A stretch of 64,000 bases of DNA from Kocuria carniphila (GTDB lineage Bacteria > Actinomycetota > Actinomycetes > Actinomycetales > Micrococcaceae), in NCBI RefSeq assembly GCF_004136555.1, contig NZ_NOIT01000004.1, positions 1-64,000 of the forward strand, given 5' to 3'. The position numbers were made by a program, and so were the translations under genes. This document shows, piece by piece, positions 18,330 to 30,800 of this stretch (its first letter is position 1; every line of letters begins with the position of its first letter). Below the pieces are notes generated by a model. The model did not search any database. It was not told the DNA's origin and was given only the letters and a program-made list of their open reading frames with translations.

Positions 18330-18995
18330 TTACTTCACGAACAGTTCGGTCAGGATGTTCACGCCGTTGAGCAAGGACTGGCCCTTGCCCTTGGAGTAGT
18401 CCGTGTAAATGATCTCCACGGGATGCTCCACCCAGCGCGGTTTGATCTCCGCGAACTGGTTCACGATCTCCGACGCGTGCGCCATGCGGTTCTGCTTGAG
18501 GTCGATCTGCTCCAGCGTCTTACGGTCGATGGCGCGCAACCCGTTGTGAGCGTCGGAGAGGTCCATGCCGCTCGTGAACTTGGACACGAACGCCGCCGTG
18601 CGCAGCACCAGTCGCTTGAGTTTGGAAACCTGCGTGCGGTCATCCAGGAAGCGGGAACCGAGCACCACGTCAGCCTCACCGGAGCGGATGCGCTGGACCA
18701 TGTCGTAGGCATCGACCACGCGGTGCTGGCCGTCCGAGTCGAAGGTCACCACGCAATCCATGTCCGGATCCTGCAGCGCGTACTCGAAACCGGTCTGCAG
18801 CGCAGCTCCCTGCCCCAGGTTGATGGGGTGGCTGACCACCACGGCACCGGCCGCGCGGCAGATGCGGGCGGAATCATCGGATGAACCGTCGTCAATGCAG
18901 ACCACGTGGGGAAAAGTCTTCCGGAGGTTCTCCAGGACTTCTCCCACCACTTGGCCTTCGTTGTACACAGGCATCACGATCCACGCACGACTCAC
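18330..18995 (-). CDS. Family 2 glycosyltransferase (dolichyl-phosphate mannose synthase-like)
   Basis: 221 residues, GT-A fold. MPVYNEGQVVGEVLENL begins the nucleotide-sugar domain, DDGSSDDS and TFDSDGQH are the metal and nucleotide motifs, and GSRFLD and AHNGLRAI match polyprenyl-phosphate glycosyltransferases. No C-terminal membrane helices are present; the adjacent DUF2304 protein may supply the membrane part. The GTG at 18995 starts the conserved region (VSRAWIVMPVYNE); the longer open frame upstream is antisense to the DUF6541-like gene. Confidence 0.87.
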   Translation of the reverse strand: MSRAWIVMPVYNEGQVVGEVLENLRKTFPHVVCIDDGSSDDSARICRAAGAVVVSHPINLGQGAALQTGFEYALQDPDMDCVVTFDSDGQHRVVDAYDMVQRIRSGEADVVLGSRFLDDRTQVSKLKRLVLRTAAFVSKFTSGMDLSDAHNGLRAIDRKTLEQIDLKQNRMAHASEIVNQFAEIKPRWVEHPVEIIYTDYSKGKGQSLLNGVNILTELFVK

Positions 18996-19130
18996 GCGAA
19001 GTATTCTCCCACAAGCAACTGACCTCTCCCTGTAGACCGTTGTGTGCCGGTAAGCACTATGACGAGCGACTAAACTTCCACAAGAACCTTCCCCCGCCGC
19101 CGCGCGTCTATTTACTGGAGCTCTGATGTC

Positions 19131-21173
19131 TTGAGCTGGCTCGAAGCCATTCCCCAATACTTCCTGGTGATGCTGATCCTGGTCCTGCCGGGGTTGTTCC
19201 TCACCTTCGCCATGAACCTGCGGGGCCTGTTGCGGGCTGCGCTGGCGGTTCCGCTGACGGTGGCCGGATTCGCCGCCTCCGCGGTGATCTTCGGATTGGT
19301 GGGGGTTCCGTGGAATCCGCTCACGGTAGCGATCGCGTTCCTGGTGGTCGGGGCTGGGCTGTGGGCCGCGCTGATTCCGGTGCGCAGGAAGCACCCGCAT
19401 CCGCGCTTGGGACAGATCAGATGGGGTGCGCTGCGTGAGCAGATGACCTCCCAGTCCATTGCGCTGTGGTGTGCGTTCATCGTGGGTGCAGGGCTGATTG
19501 CTCACCGGCTCAAGCTCATCCTGGAAACCCCGGATGCGATTTCCCAGACCTACGACGCGATCTTCCACTACAACGCCCTGCAGTACATTCACGACACCGG
19601 CAATGCGTCCTCGCTGACCCTGGGGGGCTTGGGCGTCACCGCGGAAGCCACGTTCTACCCGGCCGCGTGGCACAACACCGCAGCGATGGTCGCCACCGTG
19701 ACCGAGTTCTCGCCCCTGGTCATCGCCAACGCCATGACGTTCATCCTGTGCGCGCTGGTGTGGACCTTGGGTTGCCTCTACTTTGCGACCCGGTTGTTCG
19801 GTCACCACCCGGCCATCACCGTGTCCACGGGCCTGGTCGCGGCATGCTTCCCCGCGTTCCCGTTCCTCCTCAGCTTCTACGGCAACCTGTTCCCCAACAC
19901 CATGTCCATTGCGTTCCTGCCGGTCCTGCTGGGCATGTTGACGGAGGTTCTGGGCCTCTCCCACGACGCCCGCATCGAGGCACGCACTCCCCTGTGGCTC
20001 GCGATCCTGCTGGTGGTCGGTGCCACCGGATTGGCTCACCCGTCCAGCGTGTTGCTCGCCCTGCTGATTCTGCTGATCATGCTCTTGACGGTGTGGTGGC
20101 GTGCCGTGGCAGGCCGCCGCCCCTGGTGGATCATCGTGCTGGGCGCAGTCGGTCTGGTGGTCGGCGGCTACCTGCTGCAGCAGATTTGGTTCGCGGGCCG
20201 CGCCGGCCAGCAGGCCTCGTCCTGGAAACCGCACATGACGTCCCCCGGTGCACTGGGTGAGGCGCTCGGCCCGGTCTTCCCCAACGCCATGCACCTGCCC
20301 TGGGGCCTGGTCATCGTCACGCTCCTGGGTGCCTCCGTGGTGCTGTGCACCCGTGCCCGCTGGGTCGTGGGCGCCTGGGCACTCATGGTGTGGATGTACG
20401 TGCTGGTCGCCTCCTCACGCGAGACGATGTTCCGTTACGACTGGACCGGCATTTGGTACAACGACTCCAACCGCCTGCTCGCACTCCTTCCCCTGCTCGC
20501 CGTGCCGCTCGCAGCCGCCGGCTGCGCGGCCATCGTGAAGTGGGCGGCCCACAAGCTGCTCGCCCTGGTCGATCGCGTGGCCCCCGGCAAGCGTTCCGGC
20601 TCCACCGCCGACGACGCCGCTCGCACCAGTCCCGCACACAAGCTCCACCACTCTCGTGTGGCCGGGGCGCTGGGCGGTGCATTGGCGGTTCTGATCGGAT
20701 TCATCACGCTGCAAGGCGCCGCCATGACCGACGTGGTCAACTACGGACGCACCGAGTACGGCATGGAAGGCCCCACTCCCCTGCTCACCCCGGATGAGCA
20801 GGCCCTGATCGAGCGTCTACCCGACGAAGTTCCGGAAGACGCCGTGGTCTTCGGCAACCCGGTCACCGGCACGTCTCTGGCGTACGCGATGGCCGACGTG
20901 GACGTACTCATCCCCCACAACGGCCTGATCGCGGACGGTGAGGCATCAACCATCGTGCACCACCTGGAGGATCTGCAGACCAACCCGGACGTCTGCCCTG
21001 CGCTGGAGAAGCACAACGTGCAGTACGTGCTGGACTTCGGCAAGGAGCAGGTCAACCCCTTCGCCTACTTCAACGCCGCGGGCAGTGACGAGATCGGCCC
21101 GGACAACGGGTTCATCCTGATCGACGAGCAGGGCCCGAACGCCAAGCTCTACGAGATCGTCGGCTGCGACTGA
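19131..21173 (+). CDS. DUF6541-like multi-pass membrane protein, probable envelope glycosyltransferase
   Basis: 680 residues with about 12 predicted hydrophobic helices in the first 450 and near 535, and a soluble C-terminal domain. The loop after helix ~4 (ISQTYDAIFHYNALQYIHDTG) carries acidic residues, as in GT-C enzymes that use lipid-linked sugars. The C-terminal part (FGNPVTGTSLAYAMADVDVL) recurs in actinobacterial DUF6541 proteins. The start is a TTG at 19131, preceded by GGAG; the ATG five bases upstream opens only a three-codon frame (ATG TCT TGA). It is divergent from the glycosyltransferase at 18330-18995. The donor and acceptor are unknown. Confidence 0.8.
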   Translation: MSWLEAIPQYFLVMLILVLPGLFLTFAMNLRGLLRAALAVPLTVAGFAASAVIFGLVGVPWNPLTVAIAFLVVGAGLWAALIPVRRKHPHPRLGQIRWGALREQMTSQSIALWCAFIVGAGLIAHRLKLILETPDAISQTYDAIFHYNALQYIHDTGNASSLTLGGLGVTAEATFYPAAWHNTAAMVATVTEFSPLVIANAMTFILCALVWTLGCLYFATRLFGHHPAITVSTGLVAACFPAFPFLLSFYGNLFPNTMSIAFLPVLLGMLTEVLGLSHDARIEARTPLWLAILLVVGATGLAHPSSVLLALLILLIMLLTVWWRAVAGRRPWWIIVLGAVGLVVGGYLLQQIWFAGRAGQQASSWKPHMTSPGALGEALGPVFPNAMHLPWGLVIVTLLGASVVLCTRARWVVGAWALMVWMYVLVASSRETMFRYDWTGIWYNDSNRLLALLPLLAVPLAAAGCAAIVKWAAHKLLALVDRVAPGKRSGSTADDAARTSPAHKLHHSRVAGALGGALAVLIGFITLQGAAMTDVVNYGRTEYGMEGPTPLLTPDEQALIERLPDEVPEDAVVFGNPVTGTSLAYAMADVDVLIPHNGLIADGEASTIVHHLEDLQTNPDVCPALEKHNVQYVLDFGKEQVNPFAYFNAAGSDEIGPDNGFILIDEQGPNAKLYEIVGCD

Positions 21174-21193
21174 CCCCACCCGGTCACAGACAG

Positions 21194-21230
21194 CGACGGC
21201 GCCGCGAGACCAGGTCTCGCGGCGCCGTCG
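21194..21230. terminator. Bidirectional terminator hairpin
   Basis: A perfect 18-bp inverted repeat (21194-21211 and 21213-21230) with a single-base loop lies between two convergent genes, the DUF6541-like gene and wzt. TTATT follows on the plus strand. It probably ends transcription from both sides. Confidence 0.8.
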
Positions 21231-21245
21231 TTATTAGCGGGGCTG

Positions 21246-22190
21246 TCAGGCGGAGGTGGCGTCCTCTTCCGACAACGGCCCGTCCAGATCGGGATCGTAC
21301 TGGGGCTTGAACTCTTCACCACGTTCGAGGGCCTCGGCCTTCTCGCGCTCACGGTGACGCTTCTTGTCCTCGATGGCGCGCGCCAGGTTCTCCCGGTGCT
21401 CGCGCTCCACTTCCTCAGGGTCCTGGTGGCGCATGTGGGCCACCGCGCCGAACACGGAACCGTCGTAGACCTTGTTGCCGTGGTCCATCACGATGCCGCG
21501 TTCGCAGATGTCCATGACCAGGCCCAGGTCGTGGCTGACGACCACCAGGGTCTTGCCGCGGCGCACCAGGTCCTTGATGCGACCGATGCACTTCTTCTGG
21601 AACGGCTCGTCACCCACCGAGAGGATCTCGTCCACGAGGAACACCTCGGGATCCGTGTGGACGGCCACGGAGAAGGCCAGACGCAGGTACATACCCGAGC
21701 TGTAGAACTTCACCTCGGTGTCGATGAACTCCGCGATCTCGGAGAAGGCCACGATGTCGTCGAACTTCTCGTCGATCTCCGCTTTGGTCATACCGAGGAT
21801 CGCGCCGTTGAGGTACACGTTGTCGCGGCCGGTGAGGTCCGGGTGGAAGCCGGCGCCCACCTCGATCAGGCCGGCGACCTTTTCGCGCGTGAGCACGGTG
21901 CCGGAATCCGGGTTCATCACGCCGGAGATCATCTTGAGCGAGGTCGACTTGCCGGAACCGTTGAAGCCCAGCAGGGCCACGGTCTCGCCGTCGTAGATGT
22001 CGAAGGAGACATCGTTGAGGGCCTTGAACTTGGCCGTGAGATCGCCCTTGCGGCCCTTGACCAGCCACACGAAGGCTTCCTTCATGGAGCGGGTGTGGCG
22101 CAACACGAACTCTTTGCTCATGTTCTGCACGCGGATCGCAAGATCCTGATCCGTGCGTTCCTTGACGTTTTTGCTAGCAGTACTGGACAC
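21246..22190 (-). CDS. wzt: ABC transporter ATP-binding protein for polysaccharide export (Wzt/RfbE-like)
   Basis: 314 residues. The nucleotide-binding domain has Walker A LLGFNGSGKST, Walker B EVFLVDEI, the signature FYSSGMYLRLAF and the H-loop VVVSHDL. An N-terminal extension and GAGFHPDLTGRDNVYLNG are hallmarks of the Wzt/TagH/RfbE subfamily that exports lipid-linked polymers. A charged C-terminal tail of about 50 residues replaces a carbohydrate-binding domain. It follows wzm by six bases. By analogy with Rv3781, it probably helps export the galactan made by the genes to its right. Confidence 0.9.
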   Translation of the reverse strand: MSSTASKNVKERTDQDLAIRVQNMSKEFVLRHTRSMKEAFVWLVKGRKGDLTAKFKALNDVSFDIYDGETVALLGFNGSGKSTSLKMISGVMNPDSGTVLTREKVAGLIEVGAGFHPDLTGRDNVYLNGAILGMTKAEIDEKFDDIVAFSEIAEFIDTEVKFYSSGMYLRLAFSVAVHTDPEVFLVDEILSVGDEPFQKKCIGRIKDLVRRGKTLVVVSHDLGLVMDICERGIVMDHGNKVYDGSVFGAVAHMRHQDPEEVEREHRENLARAIEDKKRHREREKAEALERGEEFKPQYDPDLDGPLSEEDATSA

Positions 22191-22196
22191 GATGAT

Positions 22197-23063
22197 TTAC
22201 AGCTCCTGCGCGAAGTTGCCCTCTTGGGCACGGAACAAACGGTCACCAATGAAGAAGATGAGCGCACTCACCACGATGGTCAGCGGCGTCCACCAGGTCA
22301 GCAGGTGCGGTGGCACGTGCCAGATCTGCGGCATGTCAGTGGTGGGGAACCAGAAACCGTAGTGGAACAGTTCCACCGCCACGGTCAATGGGTTGAGCAT
22401 GTACACGAAGTACACCCATTCCCAAAGCTTGTCGCGCACCATGATCCACATGTAGAGCACGGGCGAGGCCCACGTGGCCACCATGACGATCAGATCCACG
22501 ATGTTCTCCGCGTCGCGGAAGAACACGTTGAACGTGGCGAACAGCATGCCCAGCCCCAGCGAGAACACCGCCACGATCAGGGTGCCCACGATCACCGCGA
22601 GCAGCTGTTTGAGATCGGGCCGCCAGCCCGTGATGAAACACGCGATCAACAGGATGGCCAACTGCGGCACGAAGTGCACGAACGCGACCAGCAGGTTGGA
22701 CACCGGGAACAACTGTCTGGGGAGATAGATCTTCTTGAGCAGCCCGCCATTGGCCACGACCGAGCGCGAGGCGTTACCGAACACCTCGCCGAATAGGTTC
22801 ATGACCACGATGCCGGAGAACAGATACACGGCAAAGTTCTCGATGCCGCGATTGAGTTCCAGGAACACGCCCATGGCGATGTAGAACACCAGGAACTGAA
22901 CGCCGGGCTTCAGATAGGACCACAACAGTCCGAGCACCGTACCGCGGTACCGGATCTGAATTTCCTTGTCGACGATCAGCTTCAACAGGAACCTGTTCGC
23001 CAAGACGTCTCGCAGCCCGCGATCCTGTCCCGGGGGCCTCAGATGCGAAACGGGAGCATTCAT
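22197..23063 (-). CDS. wzm: ABC transporter permease for polysaccharide export (Wzm/RfbD-like)
   Basis: 288 residues, ABC-2 type permease with six membrane helices. The N-terminal coupling segment FLLKLIVDKEIQIRYRGTVLGLLW, the amphipathic helix and GGLLKKIYLPRQLFPVSNL are typical of Wzm/TagG proteins. It pairs with the downstream Wzt. The partner of glf and glfT2 in mycobacteria (Rv3783) has the same architecture. A terminator upstream separates it from glfT2. Confidence 0.9.
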   Translation of the reverse strand: MNAPVSHLRPPGQDRGLRDVLANRFLLKLIVDKEIQIRYRGTVLGLLWSYLKPGVQFLVFYIAMGVFLELNRGIENFAVYLFSGIVVMNLFGEVFGNASRSVVANGGLLKKIYLPRQLFPVSNLLVAFVHFVPQLAILLIACFITGWRPDLKQLLAVIVGTLIVAVFSLGLGMLFATFNVFFRDAENIVDLIVMVATWASPVLYMWIMVRDKLWEWVYFVYMLNPLTVAVELFHYGFWFPTTDMPQIWHVPPHLLTWWTPLTIVVSALIFFIGDRLFRAQEGNFAQEL

Positions 23064-23120
23064 ACGGGGGTGCCATCCTTTCCTCGTGACGCACCTTTGA
23101 CGGCGTCACCGGATACAAGA

Positions 23121-23154
23121 CGACGCCGCACGCGAACGTACACGTGCGGCGTCG
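23121..23154 (-). terminator. Terminator hairpin after glfT2
   Basis: CGACGCCGCACG and CGTGCGGCGTCG form a 12-bp stem with a 10-base loop. It lies just past the glfT2 stop and before the wzm start, so it separates the glf-glfT2 unit from wzm-wzt. The T run is weak. Confidence 0.65.
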
Positions 23155-23168
23155 CGCATGGAGCAAAG

Positions 23169-26443
<3,275 letters not shown>

Positions 26444-26490
26444 CTACCGGACTCCGCCGGTTCAGTACCTTCTTGACGCTGTGTGGACCG

Positions 26491-27678
26491 TCACCGCGCT
26501 CGGTCCCGAACGAATCCACTGAGCACCCATTTCGCTGCGGCGCGGCCCGAGGCACCCAAGGAGGCGTGCGCACGGGCCCAGTCCGAGCGGCGTCGTACGC
26601 CCGTATCGCGATCGTGCAGACCGGAGGGCTCCAGTGCGGCGCGCATGGCCGCGGCCACTTCGCTCGCGTCGTGACCGACCGCCTGGCCCAGACCGTTCTC
26701 GGTAACCAGGTCGGCAGCCACGCCCTTGGCACCCGCGTAGATCACGGGCGTTCCGCACGCGGCGGCGGCATAAACCTTGGTGGGCTTGGAGAAGTCGTAG
26801 CCCTGACCGGGCACGATCGATGCGAGCGCGGCGACCGCGCCGCGCGTGAAGGCTGCCGTGCGCTCGGGCGGCTGGACGCCGTCGAAGACCACGTTGTTCG
26901 GGGCCGCCTCTCGCGCCACTCGTTCCATGCGTTCCACGTCCGAGCCGCGACCCAGGAAGTGGATCTTGACGTCGGGGTGCTCGTCGAGAAGCTGGGCGAG
27001 CGCGTGGATGAACACGTCCGCACCCTGCCACTCGGACATTGACCCCGCATAGACGAAATAGGGGTCGGCGAGGTCCTCGGAAGGGCCGTCCGGGGTGAAG
27101 ATCTCGGTGTCGATCCCGTTCTCCGCCACGAACATCTTGTCGCGCTTCACGCCCGTGACCTTGGCGAGCTCCGCGCCCATGGCCTCGGACACGGTGATCA
27201 CGCCGCCCGCGCAGCGCGCCGACACGGTCTCGGCCACGCGCATGAGTTCGGTGACGATTCGCGGCACGTCCATGGTGATGGTCGCCGCGGTCCACACGTC
27301 CGGGTTGTACCAGATATACGGACGACGCCGCAGCACGCTCGATGCCCACACGGCCAACCCCGTGGTGGGCGGGGGTTCGCTGACCACGATGTCAGCGTCC
27401 ATGACGAGCAACCGGGCAAAGGCCTGGATATCGAAACTCAGGTACTGGGGTATGCCGCGCACGTAGTCGTACTCGTCACGCAACACCGGCACGCGGACCA
27501 CCGAGTACGGCTCCCCCGCCGTCGATTCGGCCATGCCGCGCGGTGGGCGCGTGGTGAGCACGGTGACGTCCGCGCCTTCAGCGGCGAATCCCCTGGCCAG
27601 GGCGCGCAACCTGAACGACGCCGCCGCCGGCTCCGGCGTAAAAATCCGACTGACAATGACAACCTTCCGGGGTCTCAT
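26491..27678 (-). CDS. Family 4 glycosyltransferase (GT-B)
   Basis: About 395 residues starting at ATG 27678 (MRPRKVVIVSRIFTPEP). Two Rossmann-like domains are seen: an N-terminal acceptor domain with a glycine-rich loop, and a C-terminal GT4 domain with FVYAGSMSEWQGADV, FLGRGSDVERM and the EX7E-like region near YDFSKPTKVYAAAACGTPVI. The family uses nucleotide sugars in envelope glycoconjugate synthesis. Its place upstream of glf suggests a step in the same polymer, but the sugar cannot be named. Confidence 0.87.
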   Translation of the reverse strand: MRPRKVVIVSRIFTPEPAAASFRLRALARGFAAEGADVTVLTTRPPRGMAESTAGEPYSVVRVPVLRDEYDYVRGIPQYLSFDIQAFARLLVMDADIVVSEPPPTTGLAVWASSVLRRRPYIWYNPDVWTAATITMDVPRIVTELMRVAETVSARCAGGVITVSEAMGAELAKVTGVKRDKMFVAENGIDTEIFTPDGPSEDLADPYFVYAGSMSEWQGADVFIHALAQLLDEHPDVKIHFLGRGSDVERMERVAREAAPNNVVFDGVQPPERTAAFTRGAVAALASIVPGQGYDFSKPTKVYAAAACGTPVIYAGAKGVAADLVTENGLGQAVGHDASEVAAAMRAALEPSGLHDRDTGVRRRSDWARAHASLGASGRAAAKWVLSGFVRDRAR

Positions 27679-27872
27679 AGGCACCACTGTCTCACGTACC
27701 CCGGGCCGGTGACCTGCCTGTCCACCGCTGTCATCCGGTAATTTCCCGAAATTTTCCTCGCCGCACGGGGTGCACGCTCCACAACGACGACGCCGCACGG
27801 GGCCTTTCGTACCGCTCCACACGTTGACTGTTCGGCGCGGGTGGTGATCAGGTGGCGTGCTGTGCTGAGGCC

Positions 27873-30800
27873 ATGGAAATTATGGTCGGCCTGCGCTGGG
27901 CAGGTGCGGCGGAGGTTCAGAGCCACGAGGTTGCCATCACCGCCGAACCGGGCACCGCTGGGAGCAGCATATGTCGGGAAATCTGCACGTTCATCGGAAC
28001 CCGCGCGGAGCTGACGGTCGAGGGCCTCGATGTGAGCTCGGTTCGTTTCGCCGAGCCACCCCTGGTGGACGGCGCGACGATCACGCTTCGTCCGGGTACG
28101 CCGCCTCCGAGTGGCTCACGGCTCCCTCTTCTGCCGTTGCGCGTCACCGAGGGGCGACGCGCGAACTCTCCGGATCAGGACGTTCCGCATCTTGACCTCG
28201 CGGGCCGTGACGGGCCGCGCCATGACCTTGCGGACCGTGATGGATCGGGGGATGACGGTCGGGGCCGTGACGATCAGTGTCGTGCTGATCTCGGACTGGA
28301 TGCTGACCGCCACCTGAGCAGTCCCAGGCTGACGGTCGTGTCCGGGGTCGCCTGCGGTACGGAGCTGGTCATTGCGAGGGGCTCTCAGTGGTTGGAACCC
28401 GTGGCGGGAATCCCCACGCTGGCCACCCGGGCCGCCACGAGTGACGCGACAGAGATCGTGATGGATCACGCTGACGTGCGGATCATGCCCGGGCCTGTTC
28501 CGCTCCGGGAGGGTGACCGGTTGAGGTGCGGAGATTCATGGCTGCGGTTGACCATGCCCTCCGATGCCACGTCCGCTCGACACCGGGTGTCATGGGCAGC
28601 CCCACCAACCGGCGACGACAGCCCTTCTCAGATCATCACGGTCCCCCGTGCTTCGGGACAGGGCGCACGCATGGGCTTGCTCCTGGGACTCCTACCCCTG
28701 GTCCTGGGCGTGGTGATCACCGTGGTCACGGGTATGTGGTTCTTCATGCTCTTCAGCGCCCTGGGCGCGATCATCGCCGTGGTCAGTTGGAGCGTGGGAC
28801 GTGCCGCGAGAGCCCGGGAACGCGCGCGCGTGGCGGCCGCGCTGGAACGGGACCTGAGACGTTGCGGGGAGGCAGCGCCGTCGGCGGCGGAGGTGGTGGG
28901 TCGCTTGCAAACGTTGGATTCCGGTGCGTCCATCGCGATTCCCGCCCACAGACCGTCGACCTCCGCAGTCGAGAGAGTCGAGCGATGGGTGCGCCTGGGC
29001 GAGGCCGAACGCACGGCGGCGGTGCACCTGGGCGATGGGCCGGGTGCTGTTCCCGTTGAGCACCGAAGGGCGCCGGTGCTGATCGACCTGTCGCGAGTGC
29101 AGCACCTGGAGCTCGCCGTGCCGTCGCGTCATCGAGAAGGCGTGATCAACGCCCTCGCGGTGCAGTTGCTGACCGGTCCCGGGGCGCTCCACCAGCTCAT
29201 CGTGGATCCGGAAGCGGGCTGGCGAGCGCCGCTGCTGCCCAGTCTTCGCGTGGTGGACTCGCAGCGCCATCGGTCGGTGACTGGCCCGGCCTTGGAAGTG
29301 TGTTCGGCGCGGACGGCCGCTGCTCTGCCGGTCGCGAAGGAGCGCGTGCGCATCGTGGTCTCGGTGGCGGGAGACTCGACGGAGGGCAGTGGATCGAGTG
29401 CCGTCCTGTCCTGGAGGTCCACGGCGGTCCTGTTCTGCGACGCTGCGGGCGCGGTTCCCGGCCTGGATGCGAGCGCGGGTCGAGGCCGTCTCACATTGCG
29501 CGTGGACAGTGTGACGACCCGGGAGTTCTGCCGGGCAATGCAGCAGTGGTCACGGGTGCAGTCCGTGATTCCAGCCCTACGGAACGTGTCCGGGCTGCCC
29601 GCGTCGGTGGGTTCCCAGGTGATTTTTCCCGAGACCGAGCAAATACCTGACCTGTGGACTGCGAGCGCCCGGGTGCCATCGTTGGAGGCCCCGATCGGCG
29701 TGTCTCGCCACGGTGCCGAGGGTCTGTCCCTCGGTGATGAACACCCGCACATGTTGATCGCCGGGACCACGGGGTGTGGGAAATCCGAGGTGCTCCGCAC
29801 GCTGGTGGCCGCACTGGCCTGCCGCTATTCGCCCGAGCGACTCGAATTCCTGTTCGTGGATTTCAAGGGTGGCGCCGCGCTGTCTCCTCTCACCGGTTTG
29901 CCGCACCGGTCCACGCTTCTGACCGACCTCGCGCCGGAGGACGTGCGGCGGGCCTTGGAGTTCCTGCGTTCCGAATTACGACGCCGCGAGCGCCTCCTGG
30001 CGGGCCTGGGCCTCTCCGACTTCCAAAGCCTCCTGACCACCACGCCCGCGTCACGGGAGCTGGAGTTTCGGGAACTGGTGGTCGTGGTCGACGAGGTCAA
30101 AATGCTCGCGGACGCGTTCTCGACCGCCGGCGACGAACTCGCCAAAATCGCCACCGTGGGACGCTCCCTGGGGATTCATCTGGTCCTGGCGACTCAGCGC
30201 CCCCAGGGAGCGGTCCCCGCGGACGTGCGCGCCAACATCACTCAGGCCATGTGTCTCAGAGTGCGTACCGAGCAGGATTCCGCGGATATCATCGGGGCGG
30301 TTGTGGCCGCGGGTATTTCGTCGACGACACCGGGCCGAGCGTTCATCGATTCTGGGCACGGCGCACCCGTGGAAGTTCAAACGGCCATCCTCACGACGTG
30401 CGCGGCGACCCCGGTGGATGAGGTGCGCATCAGGCTCGCTGGACGGCAGCCTTCGGACGATCCGCTCGGCGGGACGGGTTTGGCCGACGGTGGGCCGGAC
30501 ATGACCGTCGGTACGGTTGGCACCCGCCTGGACCCCGGGGTGCAGCGAGTGGTCACCGAGATTGCCGAAACCCACCGGGGTTGGGTTGCCGCGACCGGTG
30601 AGCATCTGACTCCGGCTGACGCCCCCGCTCCGGACGTGTCGTCGGTACGACCCGTACCCGCTCCCCTACCTCAAGCTGCACGGGCGCATCCGAACGAACT
30701 GGGTCACGTGGATCTGGGACCCGCGGAAAACTCCGTGGAACACTGGACCGGCCGAGCCTCCTGGCGCCCCCTCGAAGACGGCACGTTGTTTCTCATCGGC

